Below are positions 23,479-35,737 of a DNA stretch of 64,000 nucleotides, one piece after another. This DNA comes from Melieria omissa (Eukaryota > Arthropoda > Insecta > Diptera > Ulidiidae), in NCBI GenBank assembly GCA_963971225.1, contig OZ020267.1:33123298-33187297 (forward strand). Direction: 5' to 3'. Under the pieces are notes generated by a model. The model searched no databases. It was not told the DNA's origin and saw nothing but the letters and a program-made list of their open reading frames with translations. The position numbers were made by a program, and so were the translations under genes. Position 1 is the stretch's first letter. Every line of letters starts with the position of its first letter.

Positions 23479-24219
23479 TCAGGTGTACAACTTTGCTTCC
23501 GCCGTTTTTTTCCGAAATTAAAAGCTTTATTGCGAAAAAGTGCTTACAGATGTATTACTCAAAGTATTGTCCGTCGCTAGCGACAACTTTCTCCCATCTT
23601 TCCGGCAATTTTCGGATCCTGGCTCGAAAAAAGGAGTCCTCTTTTGACGCTATCCATGAAGCAATCAATTTTTCCAATTCTTCGAAGGATTGAAAATGTT
23701 GATCTGCCAGGCCGTGTGCCATCGAACGGAATAGGTGGAAGTCAGAAGGGGCGACATCTGGGGAATACGGCGGGTGGGGCAAGACTTCCCATTTCAGCGT
23801 TTCCAGGTACTTTTTGACCACTTTTGCGACGTAAGGCCGAGCATTGTCGTGTTGAAGGATGACTTTGTCATGTCGCTCTTCCATTTTTAAAACGTTGAAA
23901 CCACTCCCGACACGTTCTTTCACTCAGAGCAGCATCACCGTAAGTTTCTGAGAGCATTCGATGCGCTTCAGCTGCATTTTTTTTCGAATTGTAACAGAAA
24001 AGTAAAACTTCCCGCAAATGGCGAGAATTGGGCACATAAACGGACATTTTCGAGCGTGAATAATACGAAAACAAGAACAACTGTCACTGAAACGGCGATG
24101 ACAATTCGTTAGGCACTGTCCACACTCACTTTAAAGGCATTACCATCTATGTATTTCAACCAGCCTCAGCCGGTACAGCCACCTATCGGAAAACGGCGGA
24201 AGCAAAGTTGTACACCTGA
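23479..24219 (-). mobile_element. Deletion-derivative mariner, copy D
   Basis: Same family, TA at 23477-23478 and 24220-24221, 741 bp. Its junction retains more on the 3' side (EERHDKVILQHDNARPYVAK), so the second catalytic Asp segment reads in frame with the C-terminal half (minus frame 23555-23923). The N-terminal frame (23868-24080) stops at the junction. The first catalytic Asp is missing, so it is inactive. Confidence 0.9.
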
Positions 24220-24601
24220 TAAAAAATAAAAAAATATAAATTTTTGACCAAATGGCCAGTACATCGTTTTGAACAAAAAAATGTCCATCTGATAAAAAAC
24301 ACATTGACTACGTACTACCACAAAAAATATATTTGTGAAGCTTCTGCGAAATTCAATCGATCCATGCAAAGGAGTAATCCGTCCACCCAGTTTGTGAAAA
24401 GTGCTTTCGAGAAAAATGCTTGTTCCAAGGTGCTGGAACTAAACTTGTTATAATGTTTTTTGATTATTAAAACAACTGGACAACAAATTGTTTCTAATTT
24501 CTTTTTATTCAAAGTATAGTTTAAGTCAAAAAACAAATTCAATTTTTCTAAAATCCTAGAGTAGTGTTAATTCTCTCATAAAGCATATAAGCAAACCTTA
24601 A

Positions 24602-24730
24602 CCCTTAAATGCATGGGGCAATTATTTTCAAATGAATTTAGAGCAAGCACAAACATGATTTAAATTGATTGAACAGTTTAACAAATGATTTAGGAACTGT
24701 ACCATATATGGTACGCCATGCATTTAAGGG
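24602..24730. mobile_element. Short piggyBac-like MITE (TTAA-flanked)
   Basis: Perfect 15-bp inverted ends CCCTTAAATGCATGG are bounded by TTAA on both sides (24598-24601, 24731-24734). A TTAA target and CCC start are the piggyBac signature. The 129-bp interior is AT-rich and non-coding. Confidence 0.8.
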
Positions 24731-24734
24731 TTAA

Positions 24735-25569
24735 ACTCTGTAATCGCTTCCATATAAACACTTTCATTACCTCACAATTTCGTCTATTTTTGCAAAAATT
24801 TTAAACAAAAAAAATCACCCGCAATAAGCTAACAACGACAACAAAATTGCATAACTTTTCCTGAAACGGCGAATTACCTTCGCCTTTCATTCCGTGGCGC
24901 TTACGAAATGCATTTTCGTAAAATTACCCAAAAAAACACACACTGAGAGTGCAACAACAACAACAACAACAAAAAGCTGATATCTCAGCTTAAGCACAGC
25001 ACAGTGAAATACACAAAAGCAACAAAAATAAAACAAACAAATCAACGCACCGACGACCAGACAGATGGCGAGACAGGCAATTGACCAGCACACGACCAAA
25101 AATAAGTAAACAAAAGCCATACATGTCATCATCAGTGTATGCACACACACACACACACACACACCACAACACCAACAACAACAAGTGGTTATTGGTAATG
25201 AAAATGACAAATAAAGAGCAAAGCCAAACATAACGAATCGCTTCGAACCGCAGTGAAGTAAAGTGAAATGAAGTGAAGTGAAGCGAAATGAAATGAAATG
25301 AAAAAACGTGATGCGGCTAAAGTGGCCGACTCGGCGATGAAGCGTTCGATTGCGCAATATGTAAATTTCGCTCCAAAAAGCGAAAGAAGTAATGCAAACA
25401 CGGCACTGTTGACCTCCGTAGAGTGTGTAATGGCATAATTTATGCGATTGTTTGGCAAATTACGAAAGCGCCAAAATAATAAAAATCGCAATGTAAACAA
25501 AAATGAAAAAAAAAGTGCGACAGAGAAAGAGTGCGTGGGCGCTCGATTGCATTTTTCGCCATAACTCAA
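24735..25569. repeat. Simple-repeat-rich spacer
   Basis: This contains (CAA)n near 24955-24970, (CA)n at 25141-25163 and a pentanucleotide GTGAA/ATGAA run at about 25250-25300. These create long low-complexity frames on the minus strand that are not genes. Confidence 0.7.
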
Positions 25570-25573
25570 TTAA

Positions 25574-26059
25574 CCCATTGCTGCCTAATGGGTAACATTT
25601 TACCCATGAAAACTGACTTTTTAAAAAAATCACAGAAAAGTTCATGGTAGAGATATATCAAAATCATTGATAGGGATGGTTGGGATAAAGATGGAACTAC
25701 CTTAGTCTAGTGAAGGTCACCCTAAAATTCCGCCATCTAGCTAGAGTTACCAGACTCCAAAAGTTGTGAATTTTCCGGAGGTGGAAAATGTGGTAAAACG
25801 TAGTGGTCCTAGAACCTCACAAAAATCTGCCTCCTAACTCACCTGTAAAAAATACAACTTTCGTTCACGTGTTTAGCTGATCACTTCACAAAGTATGGAA
25901 AAAAGGGTACAATGGGTACAAAATACCCAATGAATATCTCAGCAACGTGCAGAGAGAGAAAGCTGAAAATTTGTTTCTTATAATTTTGAATCAATTACAG
26001 GTCGTGTATGAAATTTTATCAAAATCGTATGGACGGAACTGGTACGCCGCAGCAATGGG
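25574..26059. mobile_element. piggyBac-like MITE, 486 bp
   Basis: Inverted ends CCCATTGCTGC lie between TTAA at 25570-25573 and 26060-26063. The interior is non-coding and contains TACCCA/TGGGTA motifs near both ends as sub-terminal repeats. Confidence 0.75.
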
Positions 26060-26264
26060 TTAACATAAAGATGGGTTTTTACGGGGCAATGTTGTGCACT
26101 GCTAAAAATGTTCTTACATTTTCATAACAATTGCAATTACAGTAAAAAATTCTGTCATAGGTATCGGATTTATATGCACAGAAAATATGCCCGAAATATG
26201 CAAAATATATGCACACCAGATTTTTTCAAGCCTTCAGCCAGTTGTATTTACATCTTGAAAAATG

Positions 26265-26447
26265 AACCTTCGTTAAGGCGTTATTTTTTTTTCAAATTCG
26301 GGGTTCAAGGGGCCAAAACATGGGTTAAGGTGTTGTATGTAAACGCAATGAATGGAATTTAAATTTTGGGGAAAATACTCGAAATCAAAAATAATTCGAT
26401 AAATATTTCGAAAATCAAAATTTAACGGGGTGAACCAAGGTTCGTAT
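26265..26447 (+). repeat. Helitron-associated degenerate repeat, left part
   Basis: It starts with the conserved TTTTTTTTTCAAATTCGGGG phrase and continues with ACATGGGTTAAGGTG and AATTTAACGGGGTGAACCAA phrases. The array is cut at 26447 by the hAT-like MITE and resumes at 27246. Confidence 0.6.
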
Positions 26448-27245
26448 TAAAGAGCTGCACAAAAGGTTCTATTGGCACACTTCAGTACTGTATTTAATTG
26501 TCGCGTTGACAGCAAATTCAAATGCTCAATAGCTCTATTCTGCAACAAAGCAAGCACTGCATCATTCGAAAACCTTTTCGCTTGTGTTCTGTTGTGAAGC
26601 AAAACATCAAAACAGAAAGCTATAATGAGGTTAAGTAACGGTAAATCACAGCAAGCACACCGAGTGAAGTAGAACTTCTAAGTAGAACTTCTACTTCACA
26701 CCGAGTGAAGCAGAACTTTTACTTCACACCGAGTGAAGTAGAACTTCTACTTCACACCGAGTGAAAAAGACTTAAATAAATATCGAAAAACATGTTTTAA
26801 ACCTGCGTTTTTTTTTACATGAATGTTGTTGTAATGCTTGAAATGCAGCCCAGATTCCATACAAAATACCAAAAACAAACGTCAGCTACTCCGATCGTGC
26901 CAAACAAAACACCGTATGCTTGAAAATGTTCTACTTCAGTGCTTCACTTCAGTGTTGTTCTACTACAATGTTGTTCTACTTCAGTGTTGTTCCACTGCAG
27001 TATAGTTCTACTTCAGTGTTGTTCCACTGCAGTATAGTTCTACTTCAGTGTTGTTCCACTGCAGTGTTGTTCTATACTTCAAGGTGCTTGAAATTCTATT
27101 GTCGTTTCGTGCAGTATTCGTCTGAATATCAAAAGCTTTCTTCACTGCAGTGCTTGTTTTGTAGTGAAAGTGAAGAAGAGCGACAGTATTTGAAAGCACA
27201 GCGATGGCTTGCAAGTCATTTTTATAGTGCTTGCGCCGCTCTTTA
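26448..27245. mobile_element. hAT-like MITE with internal minisatellite (copy 1)
   Basis: The ends TAAAGAGCTGCACAA and the inverse of TTGCGCCGCTCTTTA are flanked by 8-bp near-identical repeats GTTCGTAT (26440-26447) and GTTCATAT (27246-27253), as expected for hAT. The interior has palindromic CACCGAGTGAAGTAGAACTT units (26650-26765) and a run of TTCTACTTCAGTGTTGTTCC units (26925-27075). Copy 2 is at 52577-53491. It was inserted into the Helitron-type repeat array. Confidence 0.8.
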
Positions 27246-27960
27246 GTTCATATACGGGCAGACTATGAAACAAACATGAACCAATAGGCCTATTGACTTA
27301 AAAATTTGTGAAAACATTTGAAATAATTAAACAAATATTTTTCACTTTTTTTGACACTCCACAAGGCAAACCAAGGGTTAATATATGTATGGATTCACAA
27401 GATTTTTTGGCTTCTTGATCTTCAAACTTGGTGAATGTACATCAAAAGCGAAATAATTGAACACGTGTTTCTCAGTTTTTTTGAAAATCGAAACAGGGTA
27501 AACTAAGTGTTGAATGTTTATAAAAAAAACTATGAATTAATGGGCCTATTGACGTCAAATATGAGCTAAATTCGACACATGTTTTCTCACTTTTTTGAAA
27601 ATCGAAATCTAACAGGATAAATCAAGGGTTAAAAGTTCGTATGGAGAAACATGATTTAAAGGGGTTTTGACTTCAAATTTCGTTAAATTGCAACACATTA
27701 TAAATAAAGCGACTATTTTTTGAAAATCAAAATTTGACGGGGTCAGCGATGGATTAAGGGGTTTCATAGGGAAATTTACTTAAAATATGGCGAATGCCGT
27801 TTAAATTAGATATTATGAGACAATTATTTTTTCCTAAGAATCTGATTGGGTCAACGAAGGATTAGGAGAAACTTGATTTATTGAGCCCATTGACTTTAAA
27901 CTTGCATGCATTGGGGAAATAAAGATTTTTTTAAATAAAAGTATACAATTCATTTGTTCA
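27246..27960 (+). repeat. Helitron-associated degenerate tandem array
   Basis: Unit starts (GGGTTAA/GGATTA phrase) fall near 27374, 27507, 27626, 27751 and 27859, giving spacings of about 108-133 bp. Each unit carries GTATGGA-AAACATGATT, TTGACTTCAAA--TTGGTGAA, TTTTTCACTTTTTTGAAAAT and GAC/ACGGGGTCAACNA phrases. Units are diverged and no unit is coding. Confidence 0.7.
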
Positions 27961-28049
27961 AATCCTATATTCCAGGAACTAGGTGAAATTTGAGAAATTC
28001 GTAAAACTAAAAAAAAACACCATGTTTCAAATAGAATTCATTTCTTTAT

Positions 28050-28590
28050 TTCAAGTCCACAAAACAAAGCCTTAACTCAAATAATAACAAAACTCAAAAT
28101 TAAATGTATGATCCAAGTTTTCTACGGTCAGCCAATGCCTCTTTTCGTTATTTGAGAAATATTCCATATCGGATCTTCAAAAAGGGAGAAAAGTTCTTCT
28201 GGATCCTTAAAAGAGTTTTTATTTTCGAGGCCATTTAAACTACCTAACATACATTTAGGGGTGGGTTCTTAAACATGATCGATGGAAAAACTGTTTAAAA
28301 GGTCTGGACTGTTGCGTAGTTAACATATTTGGAAGCGATGGGGAGAACGCGAGCTTATTGTTGCTATTGTTTGTAAGCGAGGACCTTTTGTAGCGAAGTT
28401 GAAAGCGATTATTGAATCCGTAGACGGTCGGCATTAGAAAATGCTGCCACACATCAACTTGGATGCTAATATCGTTTGTTGTTTCAGTTTGGAAGAGCTA
28501 AATTGAATCAAAAATGCGCTTTACGTCATTCGTGGAGTAAAGACTTGACTCAACTTTTGTCCCAACCCGAAATTCAAAAACTGAAGAAAC
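28050..28590 (-). pseudogene. Decayed minus-strand coding sequence, family unknown
   Basis: Minus-strand frames give long protein-like stretches broken by single stops and frameshifts: FEFRVGTKVESSLYSTNDVK, then DVWQHFLMPTVYGFNNRFQL with KLAFSPSLPNMLTTQQ, then LLNSFSIDHV and LENKNSFKDPEELFSLFEDP, ending KEALADRRKLGSYI with a stop near 28100. AATAAA on the minus strand follows near 28050. Composition is not that of a simple repeat. The mariner at 28599 interrupts its upstream side; the text at 29343-29450 may continue it. I recognise no family. It could be a dead gene, a retrocopy or transposon coding sequence. Confidence 0.35.
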
Positions 28591-28598
28591 CCAATATA

Positions 28599-29340
28599 CA
28601 CTATGATCAATAAGTACCGGGACTGTGTATTTTAAATTTTCCGCCGTTGCCCGATGCAGGTTTTTTTAGGTCGGTAGGACCTTAACTGACATCTGTGTCA
28701 AATTTTGAGCGGGATTGCATCATTCGTTTTTGTTTGGCAGCTGTAAGTGTCAGTCAACTTTTTGTACTTCGTCGCATTTTAAATGGATAATTTTGTTGAT
28801 CAACGTATTTGTTTGAAATTTTGTCTTAGGAACGAAATTTCTTGTGCCAATGCGCTTAAAATGTTGCAGAAAGCATTTGGGGAGTCTGCTCTATCAAGAA
28901 CCAGAGCGTTCGAGTGGTATAAAATGTTCAAAAGTGGTCGTGAAGTGGTCGAAGACTTTCCTCGTTCTGGACGTCCTTCAACATCGAATACCGACGAAAA
29001 TGTTTAAATTGTGAAGAAAATCGTGCTTGAAAATCGTTATGTGAGCCTCAGAGAGATTTCTAACGATCTTAACATCTCTTATGGAAGCGCACAACACATT
29101 GTTGTCGATATTTTGCGCATGAAACGCGTCGCCGCACGGCTTGTTCCTCAAGACCTGAATTTCGTTCAAAAAGATCATCGAAAGCAAGTGGCTGAAGACA
29201 TGATTTCCGAAGCTAAGAAGGACCCAACGTTCATGAAACGTATAATTACTGGTGATGAGACATGGGTCTATGAATTCGACGTCATCGGGCAACGGCGGAA
29301 AATTTAAAATACACAGTCCCGGTACTTATTGATCATAGTG
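28599..29340 (+). mobile_element. mariner with 58-bp perfect TIRs, C-terminus deleted
   Basis: TA flanks at 28597-28598 and 29341-29342. The inverted ends begin CACTATGATCAATAAGTACC and are identical for 58 bases. The plus frame from 28783 (MDNFVDQRICLKFCLRN) gives the mariner HTH region, one in-frame TAA after NTDENV, then the second HTH and ITGDETWVYEFD with the first catalytic Asp, after which the frame runs into the right terminus. The two later Asp segments are deleted. Related to the DD34D mariners but a different lineage from copies A-D. Confidence 0.88.
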
Positions 29341-29342
29341 TA

Positions 29343-30176
29343 TAACTCGCCGCCTTATTAACTTGCCAAGTTGATCAATTTCATTAAATGTAAAGAAGTT
29401 ACGATTTCAACTACGAGTAAAGAAATCTAACCTTAGTGTTGCCGTTAGGCGAGTATTTTCATTTGAATATTTGCGACAATTGTCGAAATTTTTAATACAT
29501 TTTCCACAGTGTTCACCAAAGTCGACAAGCCATATGTGCATAATGGTTTTATTGTAAACGTCTGAAGTCTGCCCGCTTATAATTTACATACTATTTCACA
29601 CGATTCCAAAGTGTTACGCGGAAAATTTTATTAAAAATGATTTTTTCGACTGTTGCTACTTTTTTTCGAAATTTCTACACGGCTCGGGTGTCATTCAAGA
29701 CACATTCGACATCACTCATACGCCCCGCTTGCCGCCCACATAACATACTATATATGTATGTGTACATAGACAGCAAAAGCTCTTGGGCATTCGAATTTAT
29801 TTGAAACACGCACGTGCAAATGATTAAATAAAATAAATGCGAAAATTGTTGTTGTTATTTTACTGGAATCAATGTTGCCATTGCTAATTGCGCTAGCAAT
29901 GCAAATTGCCGCCATATAACTTAAGACTGCTTTGCGCCACAATTGCGCCGCCATTTGTTTTACGTTGTCCAATTTCAATTGTTGCACAAGTCGACAACAG
30001 TTGCTATGGCGCTGTGACACACGCACACACACATGCACACACACAAATGTTCGTTAATGCCGCTTGCATTGCATACTTTTAGGCATTTTCATTGCCAACT
30101 GCGCACAACAGTGTGTGATGCAGTGTGCACGCGAGCAGCAGACAGATTGCGTTGCCGCATACTTTTGCGCGCAAAT
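29343..30176. other. Spacer, no firm gene
   Basis: 29343-29450 on the minus strand may continue the pseudogene at 28.0-28.6 kb. The rest shows CA-type simple repeats (about 30020-30045) and no coding signal. Confidence 0.4.
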
Positions 30177-30600
30177 ATTCCCACCAAGCAAAATCTGAGA
30201 AATAGGTAACAATCATCAGTGGCAACAAATTGGCGACTCGACGATTTATTGCCGCAGCGACAAATTAGCAACATGTCACAAACACACGTTGTTTTTCAGG
30301 ACTTTGAAATATCGAATTGATATATTTTGTATTTCAGGGAGATTGATCGCATTTAAAAAATTTGTATTCATTCATCGACGGTTCATTGATCAACAGCATT
30401 GATTCAAGCTCAAAACAATGAGAGCAACATTGAATATTTGTATGCAAATGAAATTCCATCCCAACCAAAACTGACTGACATTTTATAAATTGATAATTTC
30501 CCAAACAATATGATGTATTTAGATATGAAAAAGAATCGTCCAGGCGATAAGAAAACGACTCGTCACGGCGAGTTGCTTTCGGCGGACGTTTTAGAACGAC
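30177..30600. repeat. Dispersed block also found inside the 42.2-kb MITE
   Basis: The 424-bp stretch from CCCACCAAGCAAAATCTGAG to GGCGGACGTTTTAG is nearly identical to 42394-42840. Here it is not bounded by that MITE's ends. GATAAGAAAACGACTCG (from about 30547) recurs inverted near 30660-30677, so this locus also has a fold-back feature. There is no coding frame. Confidence 0.7.
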
Positions 30601-30679
30601 TGGGGATACGAAATCGATACGCTGGCGATATTACCGGCGATCAATTCGTTCCCGGGGGCGACTCGTTTTCTTATTGCCG

Positions 30680-33400
30680 GCAACAAAAAATGTCTGGTGG
30701 GTTGGCTCTCATATGCACGCACACGCATGCAAATTACTCTCTAAGCGCTCATAAGCGGCACAAGTCGATCGATTTGCGTAGATTTTTGGCATTTCAAAGA
30801 AATGTTCAGTAACAGAGCATCTTGACTACAACTGCGGTACTTACCTGAAGGTACTTCAGTTTGCCACTGGTTGCTTGTTACATACATTTGGAGCGCATTT
30901 GCAAGCCCGAATTGTGGTTAGAGCCATTCGAGACAAACTGGCAACCTTGTGTCGAATATATGAAAATCTCATATTAGCCACGTGTTGCTGAATATTACAG
31001 TATTTGAAAATTTAATACTGCAGCGTCGTAGCACTTCTGCTTCGAAAAGCAATCAAATTATATTTAGACAAATCAAATGGCAATGAAATAAAAATATGCG
31101 TGTGCGTGATGCAAGTTTGGCCAATTGTTTCTTTCCTTAAAAAGCACTGAACCATGAGGCTCTTATTACTGTACAATGAAACTGGCAACAATCAGGCATA
31201 ATATAGCTGGTCCAGGGGGGGGGCGGCTTTCAAAAATTGTTTTTTGCCAATTTAGTGCTACGTACTTTTTCACATTGAACTGCACTTTTCAAACAAGGCA
31301 TTTGTGGTGGCGCCTCCTACGTATATGTACATTACTTAGTGCATTACAATTTAAATTTTTTCACCCGGTGAAATAGTTGCCTAAGTATGTTTCGTTGCCA
31401 GTTTTCCCAATACATCATATTTCATTATCCAAAAATTTCCCAAAAATCCACTAAGAATCCGAAAAATCGCCTAACCTGAAATGTAAATCTCCCAAACTTT
31501 CTCCTAAACAATTCTTCCTCCTAAAAATTCTCCTAAAACGCCAACAATCCCCTAAACCTAGGAGGAAATCTCCTGATCTGGCAACACTGTCCAAAAGGCT
31601 TTCAGTACTGACCTCAAGTACATTCCGATACATTTCTACGATACAAAACACTGATCACACATGCTTTTAGATTATGAAAATCGCTGTATTGAGCCTAAAG
31701 GAGACTATTTAAAAAAACAAAAAAAAAACAAATTAGTTTTGCCAAAAAAACTTTTTGTTATTATTCTTTCAAATGTTAACAGACCTTTTTGATAAAAGAG
31801 CAAACGAAATTCTGCTTGCAGATTAAAAGACATTCAGTGTCCAACTTGTTTGCTTCATTGCGGATTTATGACCTGTTTTCATGACGATGAACTTAATGTC
31901 AAGAATGGCCAAAGCGATGCGAGCAATAATCAATCTGCATATAACCAAAACGACATTTAAATACCAACATTTATGGTCTATGTTTTTACAGTTATGCCTT
32001 GGTTTGTTGCAATGACAATTTCAATGTCCATAAGACTCTATGTGTGTTTATGTGGCATCTTGACATTGAACCACACTCATCACATGCACAATGTCGAAGC
32101 AAAACGGAAAGGCCAACATTTTTGCCGTATTTTCGAAATAGTAAATGTCCAAGTTTTTGTTTTTCCCACGTCATACCAACATTCAACTATCGCTGAATTG
32201 CCGCACTGAGAATGCATTTGCTGGCATTTTCCAACACGCCAACAGCGCTTTGCATTTCAGGTTCAGCGACTGAACGCTCACAGCCGCAGCGCAGGTTTAA
32301 ATGTTCGCTTGCAAAAGAAAGCGAGCCCCGTTCGAAAAATATCAGCGCTCAGATCAAAAGTTGACGAAATGGCACAAATGAAAACCATAAACAAAAAGGC
32401 AGCACTAATAAAAATGAAAACTGAAAAAATGTTAACCAACACCGCAACCTTCAGCACGTACACCGCATTAGCGGCAAAAGAAATCGACAATCTCGACGAA
32501 AGTAAAAGTTATCGCATGCACAGAGAGTCGAGACCGCAGATGCTGCGTGCGCGCTAATGTGAGTCACTGTATGTGTGTGTGTGTGTGTGTTTGTGTGTGC
32601 GAGTATGGCTGGCTGTTGACTCGCAATGCTGCATAGTTGAAAAATTGAAAATTTATTGAGCGAGCTGCGCTCTATGCCAGTGCGCAGCAACTAATATTAG
32701 ATATGCGATTGTGTAGGATAATTTTTTCTCGTTTGATTATTTGGTTATTTTAATTTCTGTTTGATGATTTCTTGCAAAGGAAACCTAATGCAGAATACAG
32801 AATAATGCAGAATTTTTAGGGAAAAACATTCAAGGAAAACAATTTTTCTTTTTGCACCAGAAGAGAAACATGTCCTAAAACTCGTCCAAGCTATTTCAGT
32901 CATCATCAACTAGTCACAACAGCTCATTAAAGCGTGGTCTCAGCAAGAAGCCAATCAGCTCAATCAGCTTTGTTGACATAAGGACAACACAGGCTCGTTT
33001 GTTCTTTTTTCAATTAGTCGTTCGGTCATTGAGTCTTTCACTCATTCAGTCACTTTGTCTCTCATTAGTTTTGTTCATTCCTTTTTAGCTGATTACTTTC
33101 ATTATAAGTTTTATTGTACAGCAATAGTAACATTTGTGACAGCAGCAACAACAATAACCACTTTGTCAACAACATTATTACAACGTCTCATTCAACTTAA
33201 CAATTTGCATTGGGCACATTTCAATAAAATTACTTTCAAATGTGCGCAACTACTTCACTACTACGTTGAAACGCCCCCCCCCCCCTTCCCACCACCAGCA
33301 TATCTATTTGAAAACTGTGCACAAGTGAAATCAATAAACGCATAACAACAAAAACAACAACAACAAATGCCGCAGCCAAAAATACGCGTCGCACAGTGTC
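30680..33400. other. Spacer, no gene seen
   Basis: This contains a locally repetitive TCTCCTAAAA patch (31480-31580), a (TG)n run at 32572-32600 and a poly-C run near 33276-33286. The open frames are short and lack splice support. Confidence 0.45.
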
Positions 33401-33419
33401 GCGATTCCATATAAGCCGT

Positions 33420-33960
33420 GGCCAAAAATACTTAGCGTTGTGCTATCTCGATGAAACTTGGTGAGATCGTTTTCGAGGTCGAAATTAAGAAATTTGCAAA
33501 AAATAATTTAAATTGGAGCATTGCCACGCCCACCCCCCTTACGAAAGGAACAGTAATATTGAAATAAGTTGCTTAATATTAGTGATAGAAATATGAAATG
33601 TTGCATTTGTGCTTAAAATAATGAAAAAAGCTCACACTAAAAATGGGTGGTCTGCCACGCCCACTTTCAAAAATATTCGCATTTGACTACAACTACAACT
33701 GTATTTTTAGAACGCTGTTTACAATACCGTTCTACGATGTGATTTTAATTTTTAAGCTTTCTAAAACCTTAAAAGTCGGCGTGGCAGCTGAAGCATATTT
33801 ATTAAGGGGCCAAAACTTTTCCTTTAAGAATTTTTGTTTATTTTTCAGCTTGTGATACCAAATTTGGTATAAATGTTTAGATTTTCAAAGTGGGCGTGGC
33901 ATTCTGCCTACTTTCGATGATACGATCAAAGTGCCCACCTTGTCTTTTATATAGCTCACC
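33420..33960. repeat. Degraded repeat with CCACGCCCAC motifs
   Basis: It opens with CGATGAAACTTGGTGAGATC and contains several GCCACGCCCAC or GTGGGCGTGGCA motifs. This style is common in fly non-autonomous transposon relics, including Helitron-like ones such as 11.4-12.1 kb. No ends are identified. Confidence 0.4.
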
Positions 33961-34569
33961 ATTGTAGTAGCTGTTTTGCCGCTGTTTTCAAATAGTGAGT
34001 TGCTTTGGCGAACGTGTGTTCCAAGAAAAGGCTCAACTCTGTGGATGGCTCCTGCTTACATTTATTATTTGTTTTAAGAAATATTTTGGATTTGTCTTAT
34101 TGGGAGTATTATCTCAACATATGTGTAAAAAAAATACCATGTTTGCAACATCGACTTTTTGTATTTTTGGCCACACTCGCGACACTGTGCGTCGCTGCGC
34201 ACTTGGGCCGCTTGATTTGTTGTTTGTTGCGACTGTTGTTTTTGTTGTTTTGCTGCTCCCATTAGCACATATTATATAAAAGTTAAAATAATTGTCGCTG
34301 GCCGCCAAAGCGCAGCACCGAAAGCAACCATAAACGCTGCCTGCCTTCTGCGCCTTTTATGTGCAGCATACGCCAAACTTAAATGATGAAGATGCATTTC
34401 ATTTTCTTAAATTTTGTATTCACAAGCGATTTCACGTTTTGGCCATCTTTCACAGCAAACGAAATTGGCCGCTTGGTCTCTTTGTATAGCATTTGCAGTT
34501 GTTGTTGTTGTTGTTGTTTGTGTTGTGATTATATTTTGAATCAATTTTCTCTCGCTTGTTGAAATATTT

Positions 34570-35023
34570 CGATGCATTGCAGCGTTGCTGCTGAGAGCGA
34601 AACGATTGTATTGATTCGACAATGGGGTTTCTATGGGCTCACACCGACTGACTGGCCGACGGGCAGCGAGTGGCGTAGCCACCACCACCGACTGCTTTAT
34701 AGCGAACCGATAACACCAGTCACGGCCGAGTCACAACAATATAAACAAGCAGACGTCGGTTGGCGGGGCGAAAAGCCGCGCGCAATCGCAATGCCAATGT
34801 CAATGTTTGAGTTTTATAAGTGAAAACGCGTCAAAAGGTGCGGCCGTGTGTAAATTTTTGCAGAGGCTCCACCACGTCACAGACAGCCAGTGCGCCAACC
34901 AGCCAGCCAGCCAGTCAGTCAGTCAGACAGTCAGTCACAGGAGGTGAGCTGACGGCGAGAGAAAAAACCAAGTCGATAACAATTAGAAAGTGTTGAAAGA
35001 AAATTTTGCTGCTCTACGAGTAG
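34570..35023 (+). promoter_or_regulatory. Possible upstream promoter/leader region
   Basis: A GC-richer patch has TATAAA near 34740, CAGC/CAGT runs at 34895-34940 and a good donor AGTAG/GTAAGAG after 35023. It could be an alternative untranslated first exon of gene A (acceptor 39030). There is no coding frame and no clear initiator, so support is weak. Confidence 0.25.
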
Positions 35024-35029
35024 GTAAGA

Positions 35030-35735
35030 GTAAGTAATGTGTATGTGTGGAATTTTGAAAGTGATTCTCTGTAAAATGGTTTTCAAATGGCGAAATGTAT
35101 TTTCGCCGCAGAGTCAATTTGTATGGCCCATACATTCACATTCACTTTGATTTCGGAGTTTACATATAAAGCGCCATGGATAATAATGTGAAGAAGTGTG
35201 GTGTGGACTCTGACAGAGCACAAACCGCGTATTGTTGAACTATGCACACTTGCGTTTAGTTTTAGCCTTCAAAGTTGTGTACGAGCCTACTAAACAATTG
35301 TTTATAGAAGCTTACCGGCCGCACATTTAACTACTTATTTCCACCAACTTCAATTGAGTCGAAACTAGTTATTCGGAAATTTTTAATCGGAACAAATCTA
35401 AGCTAAAACTAACCATAACTTTGAAATGAAAATATTAAATCAGGTTCTTAGACAAACGGCAGCGGCAGCTCAGGTTGCCCACGCCTGGACCATGTGGGAT
35501 GCCTAGCATCCTTAGTGTTGCGGGCCGACGTAAAAGTGATTGGTGCAAATTGATGGCTGGACTTATTATTGGATAACTCGAAAAACTCGGAGACCCCTAA
35601 CTCAATAAAGTGCAGCTTTCAGAAATCTGCAAAGAAGCAAGAATATGTTTCAAAATTTCCCTAATACAATTTTCGTTGCTTTTCCTGCATTCATTCAACT
35701 CGGAGATGCCCATTCGTTGCGTGTAAACCGCTGTT
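35030..35735. other. Spacer, no gene seen
   Basis: I see nothing that I can support as gene, RNA or repeat. Confidence 0.4.
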
Positions 35736-35737
35736 AT

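Noticed and set aside
24887..25645. Minus-strand frames of 156 and 126 aa rich in Cys, Val, Phe and Ser
   Set aside because: They run across CA, CAA and GTGAA simple repeats, and composition follows the repeats. There is no domain.
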